This document shows positions 15,921 through 24,340 of a stretch of DNA of 40,487 nucleotides, piece after piece. The DNA is from SIG454 sp045578465 (GTDB lineage: Bacteria > Bacillota > Clostridia > Monoglobales > Monoglobaceae), in assembly GCA_045578465.1 (NCBI GenBank), contig JAZNKJ010000012.1, positions 1 to 40,487 of the forward strand, in the 5' to 3' direction. The notes below the pieces were generated by a model. It was not told the origin of the DNA, made no database searches, and saw only the letters and a list, made by a program, of their open reading frames with translations. The number at the start of each line of letters is the position of its first letter. Position 1 is the stretch's first letter. The position numbers and the translations under genes were made by a program.

Positions 15921-15949
15921 ATTATAGCACAATTCCCCTTGCTATGCAA
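15921..15949 (-). promoter_or_regulatory. Sigma-A promoter of the nfnAB to min array
   Basis: On minus, TTGCAT (15944-15949) and TATAAT (15921-15926) are separated by 17 bases. The -35 lies in a small dyad, CCTTGC-TAT-GCAAGG (plus 15938-15952), that could be an operator; it lacks a T tract and is not a convincing terminator for the gene ending at 15965. Confidence 0.85.
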
Positions 15950-15964
15950 GGATTTTTTAAGATT

Positions 15965-17191
15965 TTATACACTGCTTCCTGCAACATAACCCGTCGAAAA
16001 TGCAACTTGAAGATTAAATCCGCCTGTATAGGCATCAACATCAATTATTTCCCCTGCAAAATAGAGGTTTTTCGCAAGTTTTGACTCCATTGTTCCGGGG
16101 TCGATTTCCTTTACAGAAATTCCCCCTGAGGTTATTATAGCCTGCTCGATTGGTGCAAAATCCAAAACAGTAAATTTAAGGCATTTTATTGTTTCAAGAA
16201 GGCTATGTCTTTCCTCTTTTGTAACGGAATTTACCTTCTTTTTCCCATCGAGGCCCGAGAGAGAAATAATCGGCTCTATAAGATTTTTGGGAAGAAGCTC
16301 GTCCAGCGAATTATCTAAGTTTTTATTTAAGTTTTTCGCAAAATCTCTCTGCAATCTTTCATCTAATTGTTTCTCGGAAAGGGCAGGCTTTAAATCAATT
16401 TCCGCTCTGTATTTTTCCTCTTCCATTGGTCTTAAATGAGCAGAGGCGCTTAAAATTACGGGACCTGTCAGACCTGTATGAGTAAACATCATTTCCCCGA
16501 AATCACTGTAAACCTTCTTGTTTTTCTCGTTATAAAAGGTTATGGCGATATTTTTAAGAGAAAGCCCTGCAAGGGAGAAACTCCACTCCTCTTTGGTGTC
16601 AAGAGGGACTAATGAGGGAGTCGGCTCAACAATAGTATGGCCAAGTTTTTTTGCCCATTTATAGCCGTCTCCCGTAGAGCCTGTTCTTGGGTATGAAACG
16701 CCACCCGTTGCCAGAATAACACTGTCACAAAGGAGCTTTCCTCTGTTTTTAAGCATAACTCCCTTAACCATATCTTTCTCGCTTATAAGGCCTGAAACTG
16801 TGTCAAAAATAATTTTCACTCCGCAGCCTTTTACCCACTTTAAGAGGGCCTCTGCAACGGTTTTACTTTTGTCGCTTTCAGGGAAAACTCGTCCTCCCCG
16901 CTCAACCTTGGTTTTAACGCCAATGCTTTCAAAAAACTCTATGGTTTGAAGGTTTGTAAAGCTATAAAAAGCGCTATACATAAAGGAGCCGTTTTTCGTC
17001 ATATTATTTATAAGTTCCTCTGTATCTTCGCAGGCATTTGTTATATTGCATCTGCCTTTGCCTGTTATTAAGAGTTTTTTGCCGACTATGTCGTTTTTCT
17101 CAATCAGTGTAACATTATTTCCGTTTTTCGCCGCTGTTCCTGCCGCCATAAGACCGGCAGGGCCACCACCGATTACAATAATATTTCTCAT
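15965..17191 (-). CDS. BaiN/RdsA (HI0933) family NAD(P)/FAD-dependent oxidoreductase
   Basis: A 408-residue flavoprotein of the HI0933 family. The FAD dinucleotide motif IIVIGGGPAGLMAAGTAAKN opens the protein, then KLLITGKGRCNITNA, a hallmark of the family, ATGGVSYPRTGSTGDGY, and the closing GGFNLQVAFSTGY. Relatives include bile-acid BaiN reductases, but most members have no known substrate. The start at 17191 follows GGTGGG; the ATG at 17209 lies just past a strong hairpin and lacks a ribosome site. It is separated from oadA by that hairpin, so it may be at the end of the decarboxylase transcript. Confidence 0.88.
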   Translation of the reverse strand: MRNIIVIGGGPAGLMAAGTAAKNGNNVTLIEKNDIVGKKLLITGKGRCNITNACEDTEELINNMTKNGSFMYSAFYSFTNLQTIEFFESIGVKTKVERGGRVFPESDKSKTVAEALLKWVKGCGVKIIFDTVSGLISEKDMVKGVMLKNRGKLLCDSVILATGGVSYPRTGSTGDGYKWAKKLGHTIVEPTPSLVPLDTKEEWSFSLAGLSLKNIAITFYNEKNKKVYSDFGEMMFTHTGLTGPVILSASAHLRPMEEEKYRAEIDLKPALSEKQLDERLQRDFAKNLNKNLDNSLDELLPKNLIEPIISLSGLDGKKKVNSVTKEERHSLLETIKCLKFTVLDFAPIEQAIITSGGISVKEIDPGTMESKLAKNLYFAGEIIDVDAYTGGFNLQVAFSTGYVAGSSV

Positions 17192-17209
17192 ATTACCCAC
17201 CTTATGCAA

Positions 17210-17239
17210 TTAGGCGACACCATTTTTAGTGTCGCCTAA
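17210..17239 (-). terminator. Strong 11-bp intergenic hairpin, weak or atypical terminator
   Basis: TTAGGCGACAC (17210-17220) pairs perfectly with GTGTCGCCTAA (17229-17239) around an eight-base loop, just downstream of the oadA-like stop on minus. There is no U tract after the stem on minus, so termination may be weak; an RNA processing or mRNA-stabilising hairpin is also possible. Confidence 0.55.
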
Positions 17240-17246
17240 ATAAATC

Positions 17247-18644
17247 TTAAATATAGTGTACCTTATCTTTCATATCAACCATATCAGGGTCAATTTTATA
17301 CTTTGCGGCACGGCGGTTTTCAAAGAATTTCTCTGCAACCTGTCCGAAAAGTGCATAGGAAAGAACATCTTCATCCTGCTCAATATATTCAGCGGCTTCC
17401 CGTCTTAATTTATCAAGCTCAGGTTCAATAAGGTCTGCCGGACGGCATGTAATCGGTTCTTCATCCCCGATTACCATCTTGCGGAATTCATCCTTAATCG
17501 GAACAGGAGTTCTTCCGTATTCGCCCTTGACAATTCCCTTTGTTTCCTTGGAAATCATCTTATATCTTTCGCCCATTATAACATTTAAAACTGCCTGAGT
17601 TCCAACAATCTGGCTTGTTGGTGTTACAAGCGGGAGCCATCCTAAATCCTCACGAACTCTTGGGATTTCCTTTAAAACTTCCTCAAACTTATCCTCTTTA
17701 CCCTGCTGTTTAAGCTGAGAAACGAGGTTTGAGAGCATTCCGCCAGGAACCTGATATTTAAGTGTATTAATATCAACACCTAAAACCTTGGTATTCATAA
17801 GACCTGACTCTAAAAATTTTTCTCTAAGCGGTCTGAAATAGTCAGCTATATCGCTTAAAAGGTCAAGGTCAAGTCCTGTATCAAACTCTGTTCCTTCCAA
17901 AGTTTTAACAATTGTTTCTGTTGCAGGCTGGGATGTTCCGAGAGCCATTGGGGAAATCGCACAGTCAACAACATCAACCCCTGCTTCAATGGCTTTAAGA
18001 TAGGTCATTGAAGCGACACCACTTGTATAGTGGGTATGGAGCTGGATCGGGATTTTAACCGCATTTTTAAGCTCTTTAACAAGCTTTTCAGCTTCATAAG
18101 GAATTAAGAGACCTGCCATATCCTTGATACAGATTGAATCTGCACCGCAGTTTTCATATTCCTTTGCAAGTTTTACGAAAAAGTCGATATTATGAACAGG
18201 GCTTATTGTATAGGAAATTGCAGCCTGAACATGTCCGCCCTCTTTTTTTGTTGCGTTGATTGCTGTCTGTAAGTTACGGACATCGTTAAGCGCATCAAAA
18301 ATTCTTATAATATCTATACCATTTGCGATAGATTTCTGAACAAAATATTCAACAACATCATCAGCATAGTGCTTATATCCCAAAATATTCTGGCCACGGA
18401 AAAGCATCTGGAGCTTTGTGTTTGGAGCTGCTTCACGGATTTTGCGAAGTCTTTCCCATGGGTCTTCGTTTAAAAATCTGAGACACGCATCAAAGGTTGC
18501 TCCGCCCCACGCTTCTAATGAATGGTATCCAACCTTATCCATCATAGAAAGGACAGGTAAAATTTCTTCTGTTGTCATTCTTGTAGCAATCAGAGACTGA
18601 TGGGCATCTCTTGCCGCAGTTTCTGTAATTTTAACTTTTGCCAT
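17247..18644 (-). CDS. OadA/5S-type 2-oxo-acid carboxyltransferase subunit
   Basis: A 465-residue TIM-barrel carboxyltransferase of the pyruvate carboxylase-CT/OadA family. Metal and catalytic residues are visible: RDAHQS with D13, the carbamylated-Lys position K174 (ICIKDMAG), and metal ligands H203 and H205 (QLHTHYTSG). The C-terminal helical tail continues to residue 465 but, unlike single-chain OadA, there is no fused biotin domain; the carrier is the separate gene at 19948. It would decarboxylate oxaloacetate or carboxylate pyruvate via biotin. The 5S subunit of methylmalonyl-CoA:pyruvate transcarboxylase has the same layout, and both readings remain open. Confidence 0.9.
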   Translation of the reverse strand: MAKVKITETAARDAHQSLIATRMTTEEILPVLSMMDKVGYHSLEAWGGATFDACLRFLNEDPWERLRKIREAAPNTKLQMLFRGQNILGYKHYADDVVEYFVQKSIANGIDIIRIFDALNDVRNLQTAINATKKEGGHVQAAISYTISPVHNIDFFVKLAKEYENCGADSICIKDMAGLLIPYEAEKLVKELKNAVKIPIQLHTHYTSGVASMTYLKAIEAGVDVVDCAISPMALGTSQPATETIVKTLEGTEFDTGLDLDLLSDIADYFRPLREKFLESGLMNTKVLGVDINTLKYQVPGGMLSNLVSQLKQQGKEDKFEEVLKEIPRVREDLGWLPLVTPTSQIVGTQAVLNVIMGERYKMISKETKGIVKGEYGRTPVPIKDEFRKMVIGDEEPITCRPADLIEPELDKLRREAAEYIEQDEDVLSYALFGQVAEKFFENRRAAKYKIDPDMVDMKDKVHYI

Positions 18645-18667
18645 TTAATTTTCCTCCTTAAATTCTC

Positions 18668-19912
18668 TTATCCTGCAAACATGGACAGGAATACGCCTGC
18701 CGCAACCGCAGAGCCGATAACGCCAGCAACATTCGGACCCATTGCATGCATAAGCAAGAAGTTTGAAGGATTTTCCTTCTGCCCTTCCACCTGAGCAACT
18801 CTTGCCGCCATAGGAACGGCACTAACCCCTGCCGCACCGATAAGCGGGTTGATTTTTCCGCCGGAGAGCTTACACATAATCTTTCCGAGAAGAAGTCCTC
18901 CTGCTGTGCTGAAACAAAAGGCAATAAGCCCGAGGGCAATAATACCGATTGTGTTAAGGCTTAAAAAGTTCTCAGCAGTTGCTGTTGCACCAACAGTCAA
19001 TCCTAAGAAAATTGTAACTATGTTCATAAGTTCGTTCTGAACTGTTTTTGAAAGACGGTCAACAACGCCACATTCTTTCATAAGGTTACCGAGCATAAGC
19101 ATACCAACCAATGAAAGTGCATCAGGAACGATTAAAGCAACAACGATTGTAACAACTATCGGGAAAACTATTTTCTCGGTTTTTGTTACTTCGCGAAGCT
19201 GTTCCATAACAATAGAGCGTTCTTTTTTAGTTGTCATAAGCTTCATAATCGGTGGCTGGATTACAGGAATCAATGCCATATAAGAATATGCCGCAACGGC
19301 GATTGCAGGAAGAAGGCTGGATGCGAGTGTCTTTGTAACATAAATCGCTGTCGGGCCGTCTGCACCACCGATAATACCGATAGAGGCAGCTTCCTTAACG
19401 CCAAAGTCAATTCCCGGAACCAATGAGCCGAGAAGTAAGGCGCCTATGAATGTAAAGAATACGCCGAACTGCGCTGCCGCGCCCAAAAGAATACTCTTTG
19501 GATTTGAAATAAGCGGAGCAAAGTCAGTCATAGCACCAACCCCTAAGAAGATAAGGGGTGGATAAATTCCAAGTTTAACACCTAAGTACAAAAGGTCTAA
19601 AAGTCCGCCATCGTGGAGAATAAGCCCCATGTCAAGACTTCCATCCGGTTTTAAAAACTCAGGATCTGTAAAGAATTCGGGATGCATAATCGCTCCTGAA
19701 AAAACAGGAAGATTAGTGAGGAGCATACCGAAGGCAATCGGCAAAAGCAGAAGCGGTTCAAACTTTTTAACGATTGCAAGATATAACAAAACACAAGCAA
19801 TTATAAGCATAATGGGGGTGCCTATCGCCGCTACCCACTCGCCTGATTTAAACATCTCAATGAGTGCATTTACACCTGTGCTTTGTGCAAAGCTTATCAA
19901 ACTTTCTAACAC
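18668..19912 (-). CDS. Na+-translocating decarboxylase beta subunit (OadB/GcdB/MmdB)
   Basis: A 414-residue integral membrane protein with about ten helices and re-entrant loops. The family core is present: FLGVGAMTDFAPLISNPKS, then GIIGGADGPTAIYVTKTL with the Asp needed for Na+ and proton exchange, and a second ATAENFLSL...GKI region. The beta subunit decarboxylates carboxybiotin and exports Na+. The segment PEFFTDPEFLKPDGSLDMG in an early outside loop is a normal family variation. It lies between oadA-like and the biotin carrier in a tight operon. Confidence 0.95.
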   Translation of the reverse strand: MLESLISFAQSTGVNALIEMFKSGEWVAAIGTPIMLIIACVLLYLAIVKKFEPLLLLPIAFGMLLTNLPVFSGAIMHPEFFTDPEFLKPDGSLDMGLILHDGGLLDLLYLGVKLGIYPPLIFLGVGAMTDFAPLISNPKSILLGAAAQFGVFFTFIGALLLGSLVPGIDFGVKEAASIGIIGGADGPTAIYVTKTLASSLLPAIAVAAYSYMALIPVIQPPIMKLMTTKKERSIVMEQLREVTKTEKIVFPIVVTIVVALIVPDALSLVGMLMLGNLMKECGVVDRLSKTVQNELMNIVTIFLGLTVGATATAENFLSLNTIGIIALGLIAFCFSTAGGLLLGKIMCKLSGGKINPLIGAAGVSAVPMAARVAQVEGQKENPSNFLLMHAMGPNVAGVIGSAVAAGVFLSMFAG

Positions 19913-19947
19913 AAAATCACCCTTTCGTCAAGTAATCAAATCGCAGT

Positions 19948-20337
19948 TTAGCCCAAGGAAACGAGAGCGTCACCTGTGTTAACAGTTGCGCCCTGAGATG
20001 CGTTAACCGCTACAACCTTACCATCGGAAGGAGCCATAATTTCGTTCTCCATTTTCATAGCTTCGAGGATACAAACAACATCCCCTGCTTTAACCATATC
20101 GCCTACATTTACCTTGACAGATACAACTGTTCCCGGCATTGGAGCCTTAATAGCAGTTGCACCAGCAGGAGCAGCGGCAGGAGCCGGAGCAGGTGCAGGA
20201 GCGGCAGCAGGTGCCGGAGCAGCCTGAGCCACAGGAGCAGCAGGAGCTGTGTATACAGGAGCAGAAACTGCTCCACCAACTTCTTCAACCTCTACTTCGT
20301 AAGATTTTCCGTTTACATTTATCATAAATTTTCTCAT
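19948..20337 (-). CDS. Biotin carboxyl carrier subunit with Ala/Pro linker
   Basis: A 129-residue carrier. Residues 1-20 are a short strand pair, residues about 24-60 an Ala/Pro-rich flexible linker typical of Na+-pump and transcarboxylase carriers, and residues 61-129 the biotinyl domain. The biotin Lys is K95 in EAMKMENE, with the PMPGTVVSV start and the ASQGATVNTGD hammerhead end. It shuttles carboxybiotin between the MmdA-like and OadA-like catalytic subunits and the beta subunit. The length equals the 1.3S type. The DNA encoding the linker is low-complexity. Confidence 0.95.
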   Translation of the reverse strand: MRKFMINVNGKSYEVEVEEVGGAVSAPVYTAPAAPVAQAAPAPAAAPAPAPAPAAAPAGATAIKAPMPGTVVSVKVNVGDMVKAGDVVCILEAMKMENEIMAPSDGKVVAVNASQGATVNTGDALVSLG

Positions 20338-20355
20338 AGTAACTTTCCTCCTAAA

Positions 20356-20748
20356 TTAAAACCTTGAATTTATAGTATCGCTAAGCCCTGCTTTATTCCA
20401 AGCGGGAGCAGAATTTGTAACCCTTTTAAATGACTTTATTTTAAGGTTATATGTGGATGTATTAAGGCTTGCCGCAATTGCCGCTGTAAGCACTGCGATA
20501 AGTTCTTCTTCATCTTCTTCCTTCTCTGCAGAAACTACGGGAATAGCTTCAACCTTTTCCGCAATCTTTTCTGCTTTTGGTGTTTTAGGAGCAAAGATAT
20601 ACTTCATTCCAACCAAAACGCACATAAGAATTACGAGAACTGAGAACACAATTATAAGACCTGTAACCGTAACCAAAAGTCCAACTGAAAGGGCATCCCC
20701 TGCGTTTGGGATAGGGCCGTTCAGCATTAAAGCTTCCTGAATTGTCAT
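20356..20748 (-). CDS. OadG-type gamma subunit of Na+ decarboxylase
   Basis: A 130-residue OadG-family protein with one membrane helix (about residues 22-45), a KAEKIAEKVEAIP hinge and a short C-terminal domain beginning DEEELIAVLTAAIAASLN. Gamma subunits hold the complex together through the membrane helix and the cytoplasmic tail. The C-terminus, about 50 residues beyond the acidic hinge, contains the IKSFKRVTNSAPAWNKAG pattern common in the group. It is between mmdA-like and the biotin carrier. Confidence 0.88.
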   Translation of the reverse strand: MTIQEALMLNGPIPNAGDALSVGLLVTVTGLIIVFSVLVILMCVLVGMKYIFAPKTPKAEKIAEKVEAIPVVSAEKEEDEEELIAVLTAAIAASLNTSTYNLKIKSFKRVTNSAPAWNKAGLSDTINSRF

Positions 20749-20764
20749 CTATAATCCCCCTATC

Positions 20765-22306
20765 TTAAAGCGGAATATTTCCATGCTTTTTAGCAGGTCT
20801 GGTTTCCCTCTTGCTAAACAGCATTTCAAGAGCGCTTATAATTCTTGGTCTTGTAGAGTCAGGCTCAATAACATCATCAACATAGCCTCTTGCTGCTGCA
20901 ACATATGGATTTGCGTTTCTTTCTGCATATTCCTCAATCTTATTTTGTCTCTCATTAATTGGGTCATCAGAGGATGCAACATCCTTACGGAAAAGAATAT
21001 TTGCAGCACCGTCAGGAGCCATAACTGCAATCTGGGCGCTCGGCCAAGCAAATACCATATCTGCGCCGATATGCTTGCTGTTCATTGCAATATAAGCACC
21101 GCCATAGGCTTTTCTTACTATAACATTAACTTTCGGAACTGTTGCCTCAGAGAAAGCATAGAGAATCTTCGCGCCGTGGCGGATGATTCCGTTATACTCC
21201 TGCTCTGTTCCTATTTTAAATCCAGGCACATCTGTAAAGGATACAAGCGGAATGTTAAAGCTGTCGCAGAATCTTATGAATCTTGCAGCCTTGTCCGCAG
21301 CGTCTATGGAGAGGGCACCGTCATCAGTCTTTGGCTGGTTAGCAACTATGCCGACTGCCATTCCGTTCATTCTTGCAAAACCAACAATGATATTTTCTGC
21401 AAACTGAGAGAAAATTTCATAGAAGGAGCTTCCGTCAACAACCTCTCCTATAACAGTTTTCATATCATAAGCCTTGCCCATCTCATCAGGAACAACATTT
21501 GAGAGTGTTTCGGAAAGTCTGTTGATTTCGTCAGCACTTTCATAAACAGGCGCCATTTCAAGGTTATTTGCAGGGAGATAATCAAAGAGTTCCTTAACCT
21601 TAGCGAAGCATTCTTCTTCATCCTTGCAACGGACAGCGCAAACACCGCTCTTGCTCGCATGAGTCTCGGCACCACCAAGCTCCTCAAAGGAAACATCTTC
21701 TCCTGTTGCGCCTTTAATAACCTGAGGTCCTGCTGTAAACATCTGTGAAGTTTTATCAACCATAAACACAAAGTCGCTCATTGCGGGAGAATAAACTGCA
21801 CAACCAGCACATGGACCTAAGACAATTGAAATCTGAGGAACAACACCTGATGTAATGGCATTGCGATATAAAATATCTCCAAGACCGGAGAGGGCATCAA
21901 CGCCTTCCTGAATTCTTGCGCCGCCGCTGTCGGAAATACCAACTATCGGAGCGCCCATTTTCATTGCCATATCCATAACCTTACAGATTTTTGCAGCGTG
22001 CATTTCCCCAAGGGAACCGCCGATTACTGTAAAATCCTGAGCATAGGCGTAGATAAGTCTTCCGTTTACGCTACCATACCCAACAACAACTCCTTCGCCA
22101 GGAGCTTCTGTTTCAGGCATATCAAATTCATTACTGCGATGCTTAACAAAAGCATCAATTTCAACAAAGCTTCCCTCGTCGAAAAGCATAGCGAGTCTTT
22201 CTCTTGCAGTTTTCTTGCCGGCTTCGTGCTGTTTTTTAATCTTGTCAACACCGCCGCCCTGCTCGATAATGGAGCGCTTCTGTTGAAGTTCTTCGATCTT
22301 ACTCAT
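20765..22306 (-). CDS. mmdA: Acyl-CoA carboxyltransferase, methylmalonyl-CoA decarboxylase alpha type (MmdA)
   Basis: A 513-residue crotonase-fold carboxyltransferase, the usual size of MmdA/12S/PccB proteins. The acyl-CoA and biotin oxyanion loops are visible: GGSLGEMHAAKICKVMDMA and SGGARIQEGVDAL in the N-terminal half, and VPGFKIGTEQEYNGIIRHGA and AYGGAYIAMNSKHIGADMVF in the C-terminal half. It would transfer carboxyl between methylmalonyl-CoA (or a similar acyl-CoA) and biotin. The substrate is inferred from similarity. It overlaps rluB by four bases and begins the Na+-pump block. Confidence 0.93.
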   Translation of the reverse strand: MSKIEELQQKRSIIEQGGGVDKIKKQHEAGKKTARERLAMLFDEGSFVEIDAFVKHRSNEFDMPETEAPGEGVVVGYGSVNGRLIYAYAQDFTVIGGSLGEMHAAKICKVMDMAMKMGAPIVGISDSGGARIQEGVDALSGLGDILYRNAITSGVVPQISIVLGPCAGCAVYSPAMSDFVFMVDKTSQMFTAGPQVIKGATGEDVSFEELGGAETHASKSGVCAVRCKDEEECFAKVKELFDYLPANNLEMAPVYESADEINRLSETLSNVVPDEMGKAYDMKTVIGEVVDGSSFYEIFSQFAENIIVGFARMNGMAVGIVANQPKTDDGALSIDAADKAARFIRFCDSFNIPLVSFTDVPGFKIGTEQEYNGIIRHGAKILYAFSEATVPKVNVIVRKAYGGAYIAMNSKHIGADMVFAWPSAQIAVMAPDGAANILFRKDVASSDDPINERQNKIEEYAERNANPYVAAARGYVDDVIEPDSTRPRIISALEMLFSKRETRPAKKHGNIPL

Positions 22307-23070
22307 ACCTTACCACCTCTGTTTTTATTCTTGTTGTATCTTGGTTTATTATTTACTTTGCCAATGTTTTTGAGCATATTTACCTCAGATTCGGAAAGCT
22401 TTCTCCACTTTCCTCTGGGAAGATGCCCTAAGTTAAGCCCTGCTTCTCTTATTCTCTCGAGGCGCTTAACTATACAGCCACAGGCCTCAAACATTTTTCT
22501 GACCTGTCTGTTTCTGCCCTCATGGATTGTTATTTCAAGTTTTGTCCCAAGCCTTGTTGCTCCTATAACCTCAACCTTGGCAGGACTTGTTTTATATCCA
22601 TCAATTACTACTCCATTGCGAAGCTTTGTGAGAGTTTCCATATTGATATTCCCTGTGACCTCTGCCACATAGGTTTTTTCTATGTTGTTTTTCGGATGGG
22701 TCAGCTTAAATGTTATGTCGCCGTCATTTGTAAGAAGAAGCAGACCTTCCGTGTCATAGTCAAGGCGACCAACGGGATAAATTCGCATGGAAATATCGCT
22801 TACCAAATCCATAACTGTCGGTCTTCCTTTATCGTCAGACACTGTGCTTACAAAACCCGCAGGTTTATTAAGCATAATATACATTTTTTTGCTCTCTGTG
22901 TGAAGTCTTTCTCCGTCCACTGTGACCTCGTCATAGTTTTCGTCGATAACCACGCCCATCTGGGTAACTTTTTCGCCGTTTACGGCTACTCTGCCCTGCT
23001 TTATTATATCCTCTGCGCCACGGCGGGAAGCAACCCCGCAGTCCGCAAGAAATTTCTGTAATCTAACCAA
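22303..23070 (-). CDS. rluB: 23S/16S rRNA pseudouridine synthase, RluB/RsuA family
   Basis: A 255-residue enzyme. An N-terminal S4 RNA-binding domain reads RLQKFLADCGVASRRGAEDI. The catalytic domain has the active-site Asp in VGRLDYDTEGLLLLTNDGD and the closing IHEGRNRQVRKMFEACG with the basic C-terminal tail. It converts uridine to pseudouridine in large-subunit rRNA, by similarity position 2605. Start TTG 23070 has GGAG nine bases upstream and yields the typical N-terminus; the longer reading from 23103 has no ribosome site. A strong promoter precedes it, so rluB heads the decarboxylase operon. Confidence 0.9.
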   Translation of the reverse strand: MVRLQKFLADCGVASRRGAEDIIKQGRVAVNGEKVTQMGVVIDENYDEVTVDGERLHTESKKMYIMLNKPAGFVSTVSDDKGRPTVMDLVSDISMRIYPVGRLDYDTEGLLLLTNDGDITFKLTHPKNNIEKTYVAEVTGNINMETLTKLRNGVVIDGYKTSPAKVEVIGATRLGTKLEITIHEGRNRQVRKMFEACGCIVKRLERIREAGLNLGHLPRGKWRKLSESEVNMLKNIGKVNNKPRYNKNKNRGGKV

Positions 23071-23131
23071 ATTTTTATCTCCTATCTTTTTGATAAAAAA
23101 CACCGTTTCTTAAAAAAATCTAATCAAAATT

Positions 23132-23160
23132 ATTATATAATATTTTCCATAATTTTTCAA
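23132..23160 (-). promoter_or_regulatory. Sigma-A promoter of rluB-mmdA operon
   Basis: On minus, TTGAAA (23155-23160) and TATAAT (23132-23137) with a 17-base spacer, 62 bases ahead of the rluB TTG start. The upstream sequence is very AT-rich. Confidence 0.85.
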
Positions 23161-23197
23161 GCATTTTTTGCAAAATCGTTAAAGATTTTACAAAGTT

Positions 23198-24340
23198 TTA
23201 CTTGAAATCCGAAAATGTTAAAATTCTCAGCCATTTCCCATATATTTTTATTAAGTTCTCGTTGAATTTCCCGTCTGTATTCCGCCTTGTTGACAAGACA
23301 TCTTTTTCAGCCACCGCATCGAAGAAAACCTTCTTCCCCTTTTGGTTTTGGGCAACAATCCTGCCTACCACTTCTCCTTTTTCTATGGGAGCAGAAATAC
23401 TGTCGGGAATATCAAAAGTTATCTCCCACTCCCCGTCCTTTTCTTCAAGGAGATATATATCATCTTCATAGAGTACAGACACATTCCTGTTTCTTCCCTC
23501 TTTTACCCTGACTTTTTTCGCTACCGTTCCACCTCTGCCATATAAAGTCGCTTTATAATTTTCATAGACAAAATTCTTCATTTTCCTATGGTCATTCCAA
23601 TCGTCCCCTGCGTTTAAGGTTACACAGATAATTTTCATATTGTCCTTTTCCCAGGCAGTAACCAAGCATCTCCCCGTTGCTTTGGTAAAGCCTGTTTTAA
23701 CCCCTATGCAAGTCTCTTCTGACCTTAAAAGTTTATTATGATTTACAAGGGTAGTTTTCCCCATTTCCTGCCTTTCTATCGTTTTGCTCTTTGTTGAAAC
23801 AATTTTAGAAAAGGTTTTATTTTTAAGGGCATAGGCGGTTATTCTTGCCAAATCAATCGCCGTCGTATAGTGATTATCCTCAGACAAACCGTGGGGATTA
23901 GTAAAGTTTGTATTACTAATCCCCACTTCTTTTGCTTTTTTATTCATTAATTTTGCGAATTTCTCTTCGCTTCCCGAAATATGCTCGGCAATAGCCGTTG
24001 CGGCATCGTTCCCCGAATGGAGCATAAGCCCATAAACTAAATTTTCAAGAGTGATTTCCTCCCCCTCTTTAAGATACATTGAAGAACCTTCCACATTTGC
24101 CGCATGAGTAGAAACCTTTACTATGTCCTTCGGTTTTCCTTCTTCCAGCGCCACAAGGGCGGTCATTATTTTGGTGGTGCTTGCCATTCCCATTTTTTTG
24201 TCGGCGCTTTTCTCAAATAAAATCTCCCCTGTTTGTGCCTCTAAAATCACGGCAGAAGTTGCGGAAAGCTCCAATGCAAAACAAGGAATGTTTGGCAGGA
24301 GCATTGCAAAGGTCATAAAGAAAATCAAAACTTTTTTCAA
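23198..24340 (-). CDS. dacF: Serine-type D-Ala-D-Ala carboxypeptidase (DacF/PBP5 type)
   Basis: A 380-residue secreted low-molecular-weight PBP. A signal peptide covers residues 1-22 (MKKVLIFF... to CFALE). The SxxK motif is S54-T-T-K57 (GMASTTKIM), followed by an SGN (MLHSGNDAATA) and a KTG (GVKTGFTKATG). The C-terminal beta-rich PBP5-type domain follows. It trims the pentapeptide and is often tied to sporulation or lateral wall. The start choice is uncertain: GTG 24352 lies in the stem of the gerW terminator, whereas the TTG at 24340 follows the GAGGG by 11 bases and gives a normal signal peptide. Confidence 0.9.
   Translation of the reverse strand: MKKVLIFFMTFAMLLPNIPCFALELSATSAVILEAQTGEILFEKSADKKMGMASTTKIMTALVALEEGKPKDIVKVSTHAANVEGSSMYLKEGEEITLENLVYGLMLHSGNDAATAIAEHISGSEEKFAKLMNKKAKEVGISNTNFTNPHGLSEDNHYTTAIDLARITAYALKNKTFSKIVSTKSKTIERQEMGKTTLVNHNKLLRSEETCIGVKTGFTKATGRCLVTAWEKDNMKIICVTLNAGDDWNDHRKMKNFVYENYKATLYGRGGTVAKKVRVKEGRNRNVSVLYEDDIYLLEEKDGEWEITFDIPDSISAPIEKGEVVGRIVAQNQKGKKVFFDAVAEKDVLSTRRNTDGKFNENLIKIYGKWLRILTFSDFK

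Noticed and set aside
15938..15952. CCTTGC/GCAAGG dyad as terminator of the BaiN-type gene
   Set aside because: No T tract follows on minus and it overlaps the -35 of the nfnA promoter, so an operator is more likely.
20150..20270. GGAGCAGG-like repeats resembling a tandem repeat or CRISPR-like array
   Set aside because: They encode the Ala/Pro linker of the biotin carrier; there are no spacers or regular units.
20783..21502. Long plus-strand frame of 239 codons opposite mmdA
   Set aside because: The minus strand has a complete, conserved MmdA protein; the opposite product has no family features.
21998..22672. 224-codon plus-strand frame across mmdA and rluB
   Set aside because: It spans two well-supported genes and is a codon-bias shadow.
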